From Berberis thunbergii (Eukaryota; Streptophyta; Magnoliopsida; Ranunculales; Berberidaceae), in NCBI GenBank assembly GCA_003290165.1, contig QNQO01000532.1:62001-126000 (forward strand): a stretch of DNA of 64,000 nucleotides, given 5' to 3'. The position numbers were made by a program, and so were the translations under genes. Each line of letters opens with the position of its first letter. The stretch's first letter is position 1. The notes under the pieces are model-generated. The model did not search any database. It was not told where the DNA came from and worked only from the letters and a program-made list of their open reading frames with translations. This document shows positions 1 to 11,206 of the stretch, in pieces.

Positions 1-470
1 CTTCCACATTAAGGTCTCTAGATACATACTTACAGTTCCATGAGGAAAGCAAAATGAATAGGCGTCTAATATTACTAATGACCGGACGCCAATCCCATTC
101 CATAGTAAAAGTAGGGTGAGAATCATCACCATGGAGAAGATTAATAAGGTTCGTCGAATCATAAAAATTGAAACATTTTCTCCACTATTGTGCCTGAATA
201 AAAAGAAGGGTTTTCTCTGCTGCATAACATTCTACCATAGTACTATAAAAAATTGTGCTTCCTATTAGGCATGCTGCTGTAGCAGGTACTTGTCCATGCA
301 GATTGATCACAAACACACCTAAAACTCTTTGTCTAGATAAATTAAAGAAACAAACATCGATATTGACGAAAATTGTATTCAAGTCCAAAACAGAGGGAAT
401 TAGTCTGAGTTGATTATATCTGAGGTTGTGTCTGTGGTGCCATGTTAATTGGATTTGGACGTGGATCATT
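1..470 (-). pseudogene. Remnant of plant RNase H-like (RVT_3) domain
   Basis: Read on the minus strand, 469-185 encodes a stretch containing VNIDVCFFN, RVLGVFVINLHGQVPA and MVECYAAEKTLLF. This is the usual order of the plant RVT_3 RNase H-like domain (first beta strand with Asp, then the G-V-V/I-x-D strand, then the A-E-x-Y/A-A helix). After a frame change near 180 it continues to the window edge with DSTNLINLL, FTMEWDWRPVI and YVSRDLNVE; the last matches the family's H-V-x-R-x-x-N x-x-A strand. Such domains come from non-LTR retrotransposons or from genes derived from them. The expected D-x-R/K between strands is altered, and frame changes and stops interrupt it, so it is dead. The left edge cuts it. 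The minus-strand ORFs upstream at 476-740 may belong to it but carry nothing I recognise. Confidence 0.6.
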
Positions 471-740
471 ACAATTCAAGAGGTCACGGTCTTAGAAAGG
501 GGGCCAAACATGGTCTCATGGTGAGATGTCGAGGCGTGAGAGATAACCTGATTATCTGTTATATTTGTTGATGTTGAGTTTTCTATACTTGATATAACAT
601 ATACTTTTGGACTGGTTGCCGTGGATAGACATGGTGATTTCTGAGGCTGGAGGAAACTCAGTAGCTTGAAGCAGAATTTTCGGCGCAATCAAAGCAATAG
701 AATGGACAAGAAGACAACAATGGGAGAATGCAAATTCCAA

Positions 741-1171
741 TCTCGATCGTGGGGAATTCTAATTGGTCAGGCTATTGTGACTAAGCCACACGCTAGTTAG
801 ATCCAATGGCCAAATTTCATTCGATGACGCATAGCTTAATGAATGAACGGCCGTGCTTATTCTTTCATTCATAAAAACATTAACGGTCTGGATTACAACC
901 CAACACACACGTGGAAGCAGATGAGCAGGCGTAGATGAAGACTTACATTAATTAGTCACGAAGCGACCGACACATTCAAAGAGGGAGAGAGAGAAAGAGA
1001 CATTTCCCCGTTGCTTCGAGAATCTTTCTCTCTCTACCAATCTCGGGAAATTTCGAGAACTATTTCCTATTCCGAAACTACCCCTTAAATATCCTTCATA
1101 TTAATAAAGTATTCCCGTAAATAAAGATCAATCCAGGGGCAAATCAACCAATAATAGTATTGTTCTCCTCT
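741..1171 (+). other. Upstream region of Bax inhibitor-1 gene
   Basis: No coding sequence is visible. The stretch contains GAGAGAGA and CTCTCT tracts (about 980-1040) and a CCAAT-like ACCAATAA near 1148, just ahead of the TATA box. It probably holds the promoter and 5' leader of the downstream gene. I see no repeat boundary in it. Confidence 0.5.
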
Positions 1172-1179
1172 CTATAAAA
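1171..1179 (+). promoter_or_regulatory. Putative TATA box of Bax inhibitor-1 gene
   Basis: TCTATAAAA lies about 100 bp upstream of the start codon at 1276, in a CT-rich context, with a CCAAT-like motif about 25 bp upstream. Spacing fits a plant core promoter with a 5' leader of about 65-75 nt. The transcription start is inferred. Confidence 0.6.
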
Positions 1180-1275
1180 CCTTGGTTCCTCCTTCCTCTC
1201 GCTCTCACAATTGGTTTCGATTTCAACGCTCGCTCGATCCGATCGTTTGGCTTCTGCAATCTACAATCAAAAACC

Positions 1276-4200
1276 ATGGAAGCGTTTTCTTCGTTCTTTG
1301 AGTCTTCTCCATCATCGTCAAGAAGAGGCAGCAGTTGGAGTTACGAATCACTCAAGAATTTCCGCCAGATCTCTCCCGTCGTTCAGAACCATCTCAAGCA
1401 GGTATGTTATCAAAATTTGTTCTCAAATATTGGTTTCTTTCGTCAAATTTAGGGTTAGATTGCTGAAGAAGAAGAAGAAGAAGAAAATTGATGTGTTTTG
1501 ATTGGAGCAGGTTTATTTGACGCTATGTTGTGCGTTGGTGGCTTCGGCGGTAGGAGTATATATGCATCTCTTGTGGAATCTTGGAGGTATTTTAACAACA
1601 ATTGCAACAATGGGAAGCATGATTTGGTTACTGTATACACCTCCGTATGAGGAGAAGAAGAGAGTTAGTCTCTTGATGTCTGTTGCCTTCTTTCAAGGCA
1701 CTACCATTGGCCCTCTCATTGACTTGGCTATTCAGGTTGATCCAAGGTGCGTGCGTGCCTTCACTCTTCATTTTTCATTTTAACCTTGTTTGGTTGCATA
1801 GGATATGTCATGAAACAACCAATTCTCCCAAAAGCCCGAGCTGTACAGGAGGGGAATGATCGTGATTAGGGTCAAGACATTATACCAAATGTCAATGCCG
1901 TGAACCAACCAATTCTCCCAAAAACTGAAACTGTCCAGTAGGCGAAAGGTTTATGACTAGTATCGTGACAGAATACTATTTATGGGAATTGGACCGACTA
2001 CATTTAAGCTAATTTGATATTCATCCATCAATCAATGGTAGATTATGTGATCAGCAGTGACAGAATCCTATTTTATGGGAATTGGACCTCTTACATTAAG
2101 CTAATTTGATATTCATCCATCAATCCACCTATAGCAGATTATGTGTTCAATGAAATGGAAGTCTCGAACATGAGATCCCTGAGAATCACATGCTTTGAGG
2201 ATCAAGGAGTGTGATTAGACTTTCATCATAAATTGAGTGTTAAGTCAACCATCTTTGTGAGTTCAATTTCATAGTTTTGTTGTGCTTAATCAGATCGGAC
2301 TATGTACATGTCTTATAAATCTGTATGTGAAACAATCAGTGTTCTAAAAATCGCTAGGCGCTGGGCGGGCGGCGAGCTGGTGCCTAGCGCCCAGGGCCTA
2401 GGCGGGCGCCTAGGCGGCACCTAGGCGGTCTTAGGTTTTGTATTATTACTTTAATAATTTACAAAAGTTAAGCATAATACATTATCAATTACATCCAATT
2501 TAATGCCAGTATATATATGCAAAATTTAAAAACATGAAAAAATTACTAATAGTGAACAAAATTTATTAAAACTCAAATGACTGAAGTTGGTCATGATGGG
2601 TACTTTATATAAATTTGAATGTGTACTCTTTTATTTTTCTTCAAATTGCATAAATAACCTCAGTTATATTTGATAAAATCTACATTAGTAAAATTGGTAC
2701 CGACAGATCATTCGAGAATTCCATTAAGTAATCATCATTTGCTACATTTAGACATATACTGAATAAAAAATAATTAAATAGTTTATTATTAAAAAGTAGG
2801 AAATAAAATAAAATAAGAACACAATTAGCCATATTAAAAATTTTAAAAAAATTAAAAAAATTAAAAATAAAAATAAAAAACGCCCAGACCGCCTAGAGTC
2901 CGCCTAGGCCGCCTAGACCCCGCCTAGGCCGCCCAGACCCGCCCAGACCCGCCCAGCCCGCCCAGCCGCCCAGACAGCCCGCCCAGCCATTAATCTGGGC
3001 GGTTTTCCACCTTCTAGCGCCTAGGCGCCGCCTAGGCGGCCGCCTAGACCGATTTTTAGAACATTGGAAACAATAATGCAACACATTTTGAGACGAAATC
3101 CAAATGAAAATTGGGTTTTACTGGAGATTAAATTAGGAGAGTAAGATAAAAATAAAGATTAAAAAAATAATAAAAATACAGGGATATAGATGTACCTATG
3201 CAGTAGGTGAGGATAATTAAATTGCTAACCGAACTGGTAGGCTTTATTTTCCAATTAGAATTTGACAATTTCGGTTCCATTTTTTCAATTGTTGTGTTTT
3301 TGCTGAAAATTTAGAAATTATCGTTCTTCTTCAATTGAAGCAATATTTTTGTGTGAAACCAATGATCCCAAAGAAGAGTGAAGATTTGTAGTCATATTTG
3401 TTGAAACCTTGAGCAATACTTTTTAGCTCATTGTTAATCAATGTTTAAGTTTGGATTTTGGGATAAGGCATTTAGAGGTTCAAAAGGGAAGAAAAGGAAT
3501 AATAGAATTTGAGGAGCAAGTCGAAGAGACAAGCATGGATATCGAATGAACGTTATATAGTTGAAACAAAGAAACAAAACAGCACTTGGTCATAACTTCT
3601 TGCATTCGCTCACCACACAGCCAAAAAAGCTTTGGTTAGAGTATTTTCATATCTTGGGGTAGAGGTTGTCATCTGTTAATGTTCTTGATGAGACCTGAAC
3701 GAGTGTCTGTTGGCTGCTTTAGGGTGCCATCTGTTTATGTTTTCAGTAAATGTATTCGTTCAATTTTCATTTTGTGAAAACAAATGATAATATGAACTGG
3801 TGAACTTAATTCATTGAGATGGTGATGCTAACTCCTGCAATTTCATGTGAGTGCAGCATTTTGATAAGTGCTTTCGTCGGGACTGCTATCGCATTTGGTT
3901 GTTTCTCGGCAGCTGCCACTTTGGCGAAGCGCCGAGAGTACCTTTACCTGGGAGGTCTGCTCTCTTCTGGCTTATCAATTCTCCTCTGGTTGCACTTTGC
4001 CTCGTCAATATTTGGTGGATCTGCTGCCCTCTTCAAGTTTGAGGTTAGTATACTTTCTACTGATACAATAGATATAACGAACGTATTACAAAGTTTTATA
4101 GTTCATATGCTCTGATTCTTATTGTTATTGTGTAAATTCTCCTTCCGCAGCTGTATTTTGGACTGTTAATTTTTGTTGGCTACATGGTGGTCGATACCCA

Positions 4201-4506
4201 AGAGATAATTGAGAAGGCTCACTTTGGAGATCTGGATTATGTGAAACACGCCCTTACCCTCTTCTCTGATTTTGTTGCTGTTTTTGTCCGAGTGCTTATC
4301 ATCATGGTTAGTGCGATTGATGAAATTCCTTTTGTATACTATAGTTGCTTGTGTAAACGTTGTCTAATGATATTGTTGTTATTGTTATTTGCAGCCATAC
4401 TATAGTTGCTTGTGTAAACGTTGTCTAACGATATTGTTGTTATTGTTATTTACAGCTGAAGAATGCTGGTGAGAAGGAAGAGAAGAAGAGGAAGAGGAGG
4501 TCTTGA
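1276..4506 (+). CDS. BI-1: Bax inhibitor-1 (ER membrane cell-death suppressor)
   Basis: Exons 1276-1401, 1511-1746, 3857-4043, 4151-4306 and 4456-4506 join in frame to 756 nt (251 aa; plant family members are about 245-250). All introns are GT-AG. The protein starts MEAFSSFFESS and carries typical blocks: NHLKQVYLTLCCALVASAVG (TM1), YTPPYEEKKR, GTTIGPLIDLAIQVDPS, ILISAFVGTAIAFGCFSAAA, REYLYLGGLLSSGLS, GYMVVDTQEIIEKAHFGDLD and DFVAVFVRVLIIM, then a short basic tail (KKRKRRS). It belongs to the TMBIM/BI-1 family: six to seven membrane helices in the endoplasmic reticulum, modulating Ca2+ leak and suppressing stress-induced cell death. The acidic and basic C-terminus is the calmodulin-binding, cytosolic part in known plant BI-1. 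Intron 2 (2.1 kb) hosts a hAT MITE. Intron 4 has a tandemly duplicated acceptor. Confidence 0.97.
2337..3066. mobile_element. hAT-type MITE with GC-rich ends, in BI-1 intron 2
   Basis: A 730-bp element is flanked by a perfect 8-bp direct repeat GAAACAAT (2329-2336 and 3067-3074), the hAT target-duplication length. Its ends are inverted: CAGTGTTCTAAAAATCG at the left, and the reverse complement of the right end reads CAATGTTCTAAAAATCG. Just inside both ends lie GC-rich arrays of short CGCCTAGGCGG/CGCCCAG words in opposite orientations. The middle is AT-rich (about 2430-2880). No transposase is encoded, so the element is non-autonomous. It lies wholly inside intron 2, away from the splice sites. 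Confidence 0.85.
4336..4455 (+). repeat. 61-bp tandem duplication of the intron 4 splice acceptor of BI-1
   Basis: 4336-4394 and 4397-4455 are almost identical (period 61). Each copy has a branch-point-like TCTAATG/TCTAACG, a T-rich tract and an AG acceptor (TTTGCAG at 4388-4394, TTTACAG at 4449-4455). Only the downstream acceptor gives the conserved BI-1 C-terminus. The upstream one would shift the frame. Confidence 0.9.
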
Positions 4507-7500
4507 ACTATTGCTGCTATGATGTAACAAATCTACTTTGTAGTTAGGTTTTGACTTTGTTAAATTTCCATGTGTATAGTGGCTACACATAAGTACGATG
4601 ATACTCTTGAGTTTTTCTTAGTTTTTCTTTGTTACCAAGTCGGACCTAAAAGGCTAAGCAATCAATTTCTTGTGTTAACATTTTCTCATGTCATGGTTAT
4701 GAACTTGTTCTATCCTTCACTTGTAAGAAATATTTGGATGTTTATGCACAAGGCTCTGAATTTTTTTCCTTGCTCTTCCTTTTTAGTCAGCTAACTGCCT
4801 TTTCTCTCCCTCTTTCCATTCTAGCATCGTTGTAAAGAAACAGTTGTTGCTCTGTTGGTTGCAGCCTTCGTGTTATTTGTTGTTAGTTGCTGGGTTTGTT
4901 CGGTGAGAGGCGGTGTAATGGTGTTGTATGTTGAAGTTGCTGGGTTTGTATATGATTTTGCACTAGAAATGGAAGGATGAGAGAGGTGGGTTCATTTAGG
5001 ATAGGATGTTTGCTTCCATGGATTCGGTTCTGTGCCAATTACAGTCGGACAATTTCACATTATTACGTTATGCAGAAACTGAAGATAATTACGCCATGAA
5101 AGAATAAATGCCTACCTGCTTCTCAAGCTGATTGTACCATTAGAATCATATGAGCCTTCATTATTGGTTCTTCATTTGAGGTGTATAAACCTATTCGCTC
5201 ATCTATGGATCACCTGCCTTTCTAAAGCGACTCACCTGCCTTTCTAAAGCTGGTTGTGCCATTAGAATCCAACACCCAAGAGATTTATATTGAAAAGCAT
5301 AAAATCATTTTCCATTCTCAAATGTCTCATCTGGTGAGACCTGAGAGTACTCTATGGGTGTGGGTGGCTAACCTTAGTTACTAATGTTAGACGGGAGTGG
5401 CTACGAGAGCGTTACACACGAGCATGAAAGTGCTTAGCTTCAAAATTTGTTAATGTCCAAAATCCATGATATCAAGGGATTCTCTCCCCACCTGTTTTAC
5501 AGCGTTCATAGCTTCCTTAATGAGGAATGGTTCCATTGGAATAAGACTATTTTTTTTTTGGAAGGCAAGCTGAGTTTTTACAAGATCCTGTAACTATTTC
5601 AGAAATAACATATGCATCTGGCACAGTTCATCATGGACTAGTGATTCCATCTACAACTCTACTAACTAGCTGGCACCCCATTATAGTATCAATTAGTGCA
5701 GATTTTGGATGATTTAACAACTGTTAATGCTCCTTCTCATTCTCGTGATAGGATCCAACAGTCTTTGCATGTGATCAAGTATCTTCTCACCAAGTTCGTG
5801 GATTTGGGATTGAAAGAAGCTGGGGTTCATTGTGTGTAAAGCTCTAAAGTCCCGAATGTTTTTGTTGGACTTGAATTATTATTATTATTATTATTATTAT
5901 TATTTATTTTAAAAGGCAAACTGGGTTTTTATAGTATCCCGAATGTTTTGTTGGGCCTGAATCTTTTGATCAGCAGGACATTAAGCATCAAGCTGTTGTT
6001 ATTCAAGAGAGTCTTGTGCTAGTGCATGACTATGGAGTTAGTGTAATTACTAATTAGTGGGTGTGAGCTTAAGAATGTAAATCAAGTACTATGGTTCAGA
6101 CTTTTGTGTCAAGAGGGGAAAGGAACTTGAACTCAAGCCGTCCAATATCTTATTATTCCAAAGAAACAAAAACAACTCTATAGTAAGTCATGGAGCAAAT
6201 GGTGTTTTTCCTTTCAACATATTGACAATTGGCATTGAAACCGATAATGATGATGATCACTTATATAGAATTAGTGAGATCAATCCTTGACCTTAAGAAC
6301 AAAGAAGGGTATACTTTAAAGTCACTCTTTCCCAATACAATATCTTGATTCCTGAAAAGGGCTACACCTTTCTTTTTCTCCATGCATCCCTCAAAGACTT
6401 TGGTCCTCATTTTTCTTTCCAAAAGTAAAGCAAAGAATCTCTCAATCCAAGTGGTCAAAACCTTATCTTCTTCCACTGATAGCATCATGGGTCCATATCA
6501 TGTGTGCTTACGCCTTTTTCACCGTCTCACGTCTTCTCATCTGAAATTCTTTGTTTGAATTGACATTTTGTGCAGTTCAACTACCTAAAACATGAAACTA
6601 AATTTTGTAAATTAATAGCACCTAGTGTGGTAAACAGTGACCCAACACGATAACCTTACAAGATTCACTCCGAAGTGAGTGTGGATGTAGAAAACTATGA
6701 TACGACTAATAATCGGGATGACATGACACGACCCATCAACTTTAAAGAATGACAAGTACAATTAGAAATATTGTCTTAAAGGTAGTAACGATGAACAAAC
6801 ATGCCAATGCGAGTCAACCCAACATAACACGACTCATAGATGGGTTGGTTTTGGGTTTGACATGATTCCTAAATGGGTCAGGTTTAAGTTTGACAAGTTG
6901 AAACATGTTTTATTTTAACACGACATGACCTATTGCCACTCACATCTATGATTCTACTATAAATGATAAAAATTAAATAAAAAATTCAACAATGCGATTG
7001 ATTTTCTAAAATAGACTCGTGTCCTTGGGTTATTGCCAAGAAGTCCAGCCATCCCTCCCAACAATGTTTGTCGCTAAAAACAGTGTCCATAGCATCCACA
7101 TTGAGGGTGGATGCCAATTCCTCTCATCGTTTTCCAATTCCGACTAGAAAGGTAATAAATTATATAAACAACGTCTTGGAATAGAAAAGTGTTTTGCTAG
7201 ACAAACGTGAGATCCTTGTTTACCAGTAGTCGCAATGTTTTTTTGTTTTTCTTTTTATTATGAATTAGTAAGTCTATCATTAATTTTCAAAACCTAGACT
7301 TGTAATATCATCTGTTACAAGTATATCAACAATTAAAAATAACTTAAAAAAACATGGAGACAAACCATAAGTTTAGTAGGTGAAGGCAAGCCATAAGTTC
7401 AGTACTCAACCAGTCAAAGCTTATCTCCTCAACAGAATCATGAACCCATGCATTGGGGTAATGTAATGAGTACAAGCAGCCGGGTCTTCCTTTCTTGTGA

Positions 7501-7714
7501 ATTACTCAAACCACTTATTAGCTAGCTAGAGTTGACTGCAAATGTAATGCACCCTGGTTCATCATCACCAAATCTAAATCAATTCATCATTAATAATCTT
7601 TATTTTCTTTGATTAGTGGCAGCTAGGTCTAAAAAATCTGCGCGAAACACACTCAGTTTTGGCAAGTTGGTGTATCAAATTTTGCTAACATCAATTATTT
7701 ATCTTTGTTATATC
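4507..7714. other. Intergenic DNA downstream of BI-1
   Basis: The first few hundred bases are probably the 3' UTR of the upstream gene. Beyond that I see no gene. 5760-6060 has short open stretches without a recognisable family, and 6640-6930 holds repeated ACACGAC/GGGTTGG words typical of decayed plant transposons. An (ATT)n tract lies at 5873-5905. The small ORFs have no supporting features. Confidence 0.5.
5873..5905. repeat. (ATT)n microsatellite
   Basis: About eleven uninterrupted ATT units followed by T-rich DNA. No coding context. Confidence 0.9.
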
Positions 7715-7905
7715 AAAAATGCTAGGAAACCAAGTTTTTGCAATCATGTTTTACAATCAGAATGACGTGTCATGATCTGGAAAAAATGATGAAATTTCCA
7801 AAAATTTTATGTGTATCTCAAATTTGTAAAAAAAACTCCTCTAACGATGCCACATCATCCTGGTTGCAAAACATGTTTACAAAACATGGTTTCCTAGCCT
7901 CACTC
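7715..7905. mobile_element. MITE family A, copy 1
   Basis: The left end AAAATGCTAGGAAACC and the right end GGTTTCCTAGCCTCACTC form imperfect inverted repeats. Inside, ATGACGTGTCATGATC and CACATCATCCTGGTTGCAA pair further. The same layout recurs at 8996, 44531, 47497 and 53013, which defines the family. Confidence 0.75.
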
Positions 7906-8262
7906 TTGTTATATTCTATGGTTGAGATACTCGTCTCACGCAACATTATCAAACTTAGTTATATAATCTTTTAATACAAGTTTAGTGTTTAGCACATCTG
8001 AGAGGAATGCTAAACTTTGAACAGTGTCCCTTCTTCCATGGAATTTAGATACTTGTGACCCCTATAAAAATTAATTATCTAAATCAATGACCAAGTACCT
8101 AGACCTTGGGAGCATTTTGGTACCAACTTGGATACTGAACTCTTCATTCTTACATATTTAATTAGTTTCTATATTTGATTATCCAAGCTAAGATTCAAGT
8201 CTCAACCAATTAGATCTGATTACGCAAGTTTTGCAGTAATGTTCAAAGATCTCGTTGAAATG

Positions 8263-8890
8263 AAGTTAAGAACTTAAGATAGTGATTAAAAAAATTGCTT
8301 GCGTAAAAATGAAAATTGAGATTAAAATTTGAAATTTTTGTAAAGCTCGGTCCACACTTTCGTTTATGTTTGGTTATTTAGCATTATTATTACAAATGTC
8401 TAATGTTTATAAGTAAATGAAAAAATTACTTTTTTTGTTAACGAAAAACTTACCTTTTGCTTTGCTAAGAAAAGAAGTATCCTTGATCATCTTTGATAAT
8501 TTATGTGTATTTGAGTTAATGTATAGTGAGATTAATGTTAAGAACTTAAGATAGTGATTAAAAAAATTGCTTGCGTAAAAATGAAAATTGAGATTAAAAA
8601 TTGAAATTTTTTTGTAAAGCTCGGTCCACACTTTCGTTTATGTTTGGTCATTTAGCATTATTATTACATGCAAATGTCTAATGTTTATAAGTAAATGAAA
8701 AAATTACTTTTGTTTTTGTTTACGAAAAACTAACCTTTTGCTTTGCTAGGAAAGGAAAGTTTAAAAAAAAATTTCAAATGTTTACAAGTAAAATGAAAAA
8801 AAAAAAACAAATTTACCATTTGCTTTGCTAGGAAAAGAAGTATCATTGATCACCTTTGATAATTTATGTGTATTTGAGTTAATGTATAAT
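8263..8890. repeat. 274-bp tandem repeat, 2 copies plus a partial third
   Basis: The block beginning TTAAGAACTTAAGATAGTG occurs at about 8263 and again at about 8537, with nearly identical sequence through TTTATGTGTATTTGAGTTAA. A shorter third piece (about 8755-8890) repeats the last half. It is non-coding and AT-rich; the small ORF across it is by chance. Confidence 0.85.
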
Positions 8891-8995
8891 GTTTAACAAT
8901 TCTTTAGCTTTAATGTAGTGATAAAATCATTTTCCAATTAACTTCTTGTTTTAGAAACTTAAAACTAGTCCAACATTTATGCCAACTAAATCTCT

Positions 8996-9156
8996 CGAAA
9001 ATACTAGAAAACTAGGTTTTGCAATCAAGGTGACGTGGCGCGATCTTGAAAGAACGATGAAATTCCCAAAATATTTATGTGTATTTCGAGGTTGTATATT
9101 TTGATGATGCCATGCACATTTTTCTAGTTGCAAAACTTGATTCCCTAGCATCACTC
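8996..9156. mobile_element. MITE family A, copy 2
   Basis: The left end GAAAATACTAGAAAACTAGG and the right end TTCCCTAGCATCACTC match copy 1 in order and orientation, including the central GATCTTGAAAGAACGATGAAA. It is slightly shorter than the other copies. Confidence 0.7.
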
Positions 9157-9755
9157 AACTAAGTTTATTTAAAATGTGTCTCGTAAAACATCTTGGGATA
9201 TCTTGATGTATTTCTGCTAAGATCTGCAGTGGTATTAATATATACCACGTTAGGCTTAGACCCATATATGATTTATGTCGACAAGTAAAACAGAGATAAA
9301 ACTAAAAGCACTAGAAGTAAGAAGTAAGAAGTCACAGTCTGCCAAATTGCACTATCAAAACCCATTATTGGAAGTGGAAACCAAATGGGAAAGAAGAAAA
9401 CAACATTCTTTTTCTTCTTTTTCTTCTTGTGTTATCCGGGGGACCTAACTTCTTTTATAATAAATTACATTTTTATTTGGAAAGCGAGCAAGGTTATTAA
9501 GGAAAGGATACCGTAACTTGAAAAATAAGATCATCAAATACAATTACATTTCCTCGTACAATTTGTCATTATTGTCAGCATATGCAGGGACGGATTTATG
9601 TGGACTTTTGAATTTTTTTTTCTCGATTTGCCTAACTTGCAATCCACGTCGCCATCCCACCCCACCCCTTCTTCTTTTCCACTATTCTCAGCGACGCTGA
9701 CAACCCCATTCATCACTTTCTTCTTTTCTTTACCCTCTATTTGTTTACTGACAAA
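9157..9755. other. Intergenic DNA without a recognisable gene
   Basis: AT-rich sequence with a (TTC)n-like stretch near 9406-9430. A GCAGGGACGGATTTATGT word at about 9586 resembles ends of common plant transposons, but no partner end was found. Confidence 0.4.
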
Positions 9756-9756
9756 A

Positions 9757-9822
9757 ATGTACTAACTGAGTTAGTAGAGGTATAGTACATAGAATCACAC
9801 GTCACGAGTTCGAATTCGGCCG
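9757..9822 (+). mobile_element. Possible tRNA-like head of a SINE
   Basis: ACTGAGTTAGTAGAGGTATAG resembles a degenerate polymerase III box A, and ACGAGTTCGAATTCGGCC (about 9805-9822) fits box B (GGTTCGANTCC type) at tRNA-like spacing. A G-rich segment follows. No target duplication or poly(A) end was identified, so this is tentative. Confidence 0.35.
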
Positions 9823-10153
9823 ACGGCATGGGGTGGGGAGGGTTATGGGTAAAAAAAATGTTTACTACGAGAACAACAACTGCTCCGCCTCCACTTCTCT
9901 ATCTGTTTGATTTATTTTCCTTTCCCACCATCGCCACTAGCGCCCAACCTCTTTTGTCTGCTTTGAAGAAGAATAATGTTTTTTAAGTATTTTCTCGAGA
10001 TGAATTTGTATATTAAGATCTAGTTTAGTATTTTATTCATAGGATTACTCTGGAGAAATGAACCATTAGAAATTTGGCCCTTAACTTTATACACCAAATG
10101 AATTGACCAGAACGATAGAATTGCACGATGTCGAGTTCTCTCCTTGTTATATA

Positions 10154-10181
10154 CTAGGGTATTCCCCGTGCCGTTGGCACG
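10154..10181 (-). mobile_element. Helitron-like 3' terminus (minus orientation)
   Basis: Read on the minus strand, a 6-bp stem with a 3-nt loop (CGTGCC-AAC-GGCACG) is followed by GGGAATACC and then CTAG directly before T. This fits a Helitron 3' end: a short GC hairpin about 10 nt ahead of CTRR and insertion next to T. The opposite TC end was not located and no Rep/helicase is encoded, so at most it is a non-autonomous copy. Confidence 0.5.
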
Positions 10182-10473
10182 ATAAAAGTTTAACATGATA
10201 AAATTAGTTTAGTCTACTTTAAATATTAAGATAAATAAATATCAAAATGTTGTGAATGATCTAAATTTTTGCTGTAATGAATTGTAAATGTTGTTGCTGT
10301 AATGAATTGCTTAAAGCAATTGCTGAAATTTGTTTATCAGAGGTTGTAAATGTTGTTTTTAAATTTAATAAAAAGTAATATTAAATTTTATTTACTTGAT
10401 GCACGTGCTGAATTATACTTACCTATAAGATGTAATCAAAAGTCATTTGATAGCAAAAAAAAAAAAAAAAATT

Positions 10474-10841
10474 TGCAACGGTTTAGAACTGTGGCCATGA
10501 CTTGCCACGGCTTAGAACCGTGGCTAGGATTGGCCACGGCTTAAAATCGTGGCTAAAAATTTTGCAACGGCTTAGAACCGTGGCTAGGACTTGCCACGGT
10601 TTTAAGCCGTGACTATTACTGGCCACGGCTTAAAATCGTGGCTAACATGTTTGCAACGGTTTATAACCGTGGCTAAATCATCAACCGTTCTCGAGCATAA
10701 AACCGTTGCTAATATTTTTGCCACGGTTTTTAGCCATTACTGAGGATTTAGCGACGCCTCTACAACCCACGATTCTAAGCCGTGCCAATGGGTTACCCCC
10801 ACGGTTTAAAACTGTTGCTAATAGGCATTTTTGGTGTAGTG
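10474..10841. mobile_element. Terminal region of a CACTA (En/Spm) element
   Basis: The right border, read on the minus strand, begins CACTACACCAAAAATGCC, the CACTA terminal signature. Inside it are more than ten short subterminal repeats of the form GCCACGGTTTAAAACCGTGGC, in both orientations, as in the transposase-binding ends of this superfamily. The left part stops at an (A)n run near 10456-10473. No CACTA left terminus was found, so it looks truncated. Confidence 0.75.
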
Positions 10842-11206
10842 ATAAAAATGCCCGACACATAAGAAAATCCACTTCCCGACATCCCCCATCCATTGTAGTA
10901 ACTTATTATATCGTGATTTACAACGCAAAACACCTACTATTCATGGTTTTGTGACATAAATAAACAATGCCCTTCTCCTTTTCATTTGATCATTTAGATC
11001 GCGTGTGAAGCACATGCTCCTGTCAATGACATTTTTATTTTATCCATTTTTTTAAGTGCAAAAATACTCACAAAAACATTGTTAAAGCATCTCCAATGGG
11101 CAAGTTCAAAAGCCTAATATGGCAATTGTTTGAGCTTTGAGAGTAAATTTTCATATTCCAATGAAAAGCCCAAAGTTCAATGTTCCAAACTGATGGTGTC
11201 GAATCC
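10842..11206. other. Intergenic spacer
   Basis: No gene is seen. Near 11085 the words AAGCATCTCCAATGGG and, further on, ATTCCAATGAAAAGCCC resemble ends of a small MITE, but the boundaries are not clear. Confidence 0.35.

Noticed and set aside
2893..3084. Gly/Arg/Trp-rich minus-strand ORF
   Set aside because: It is made of the GC-rich subterminal repeats of the hAT MITE.
10474..10841. CRISPR-like array from the short repeats
   Set aside because: The repeats are palindromic, irregularly spaced and in both orientations, and they adjoin a CACTA terminus; the genome is a plant.
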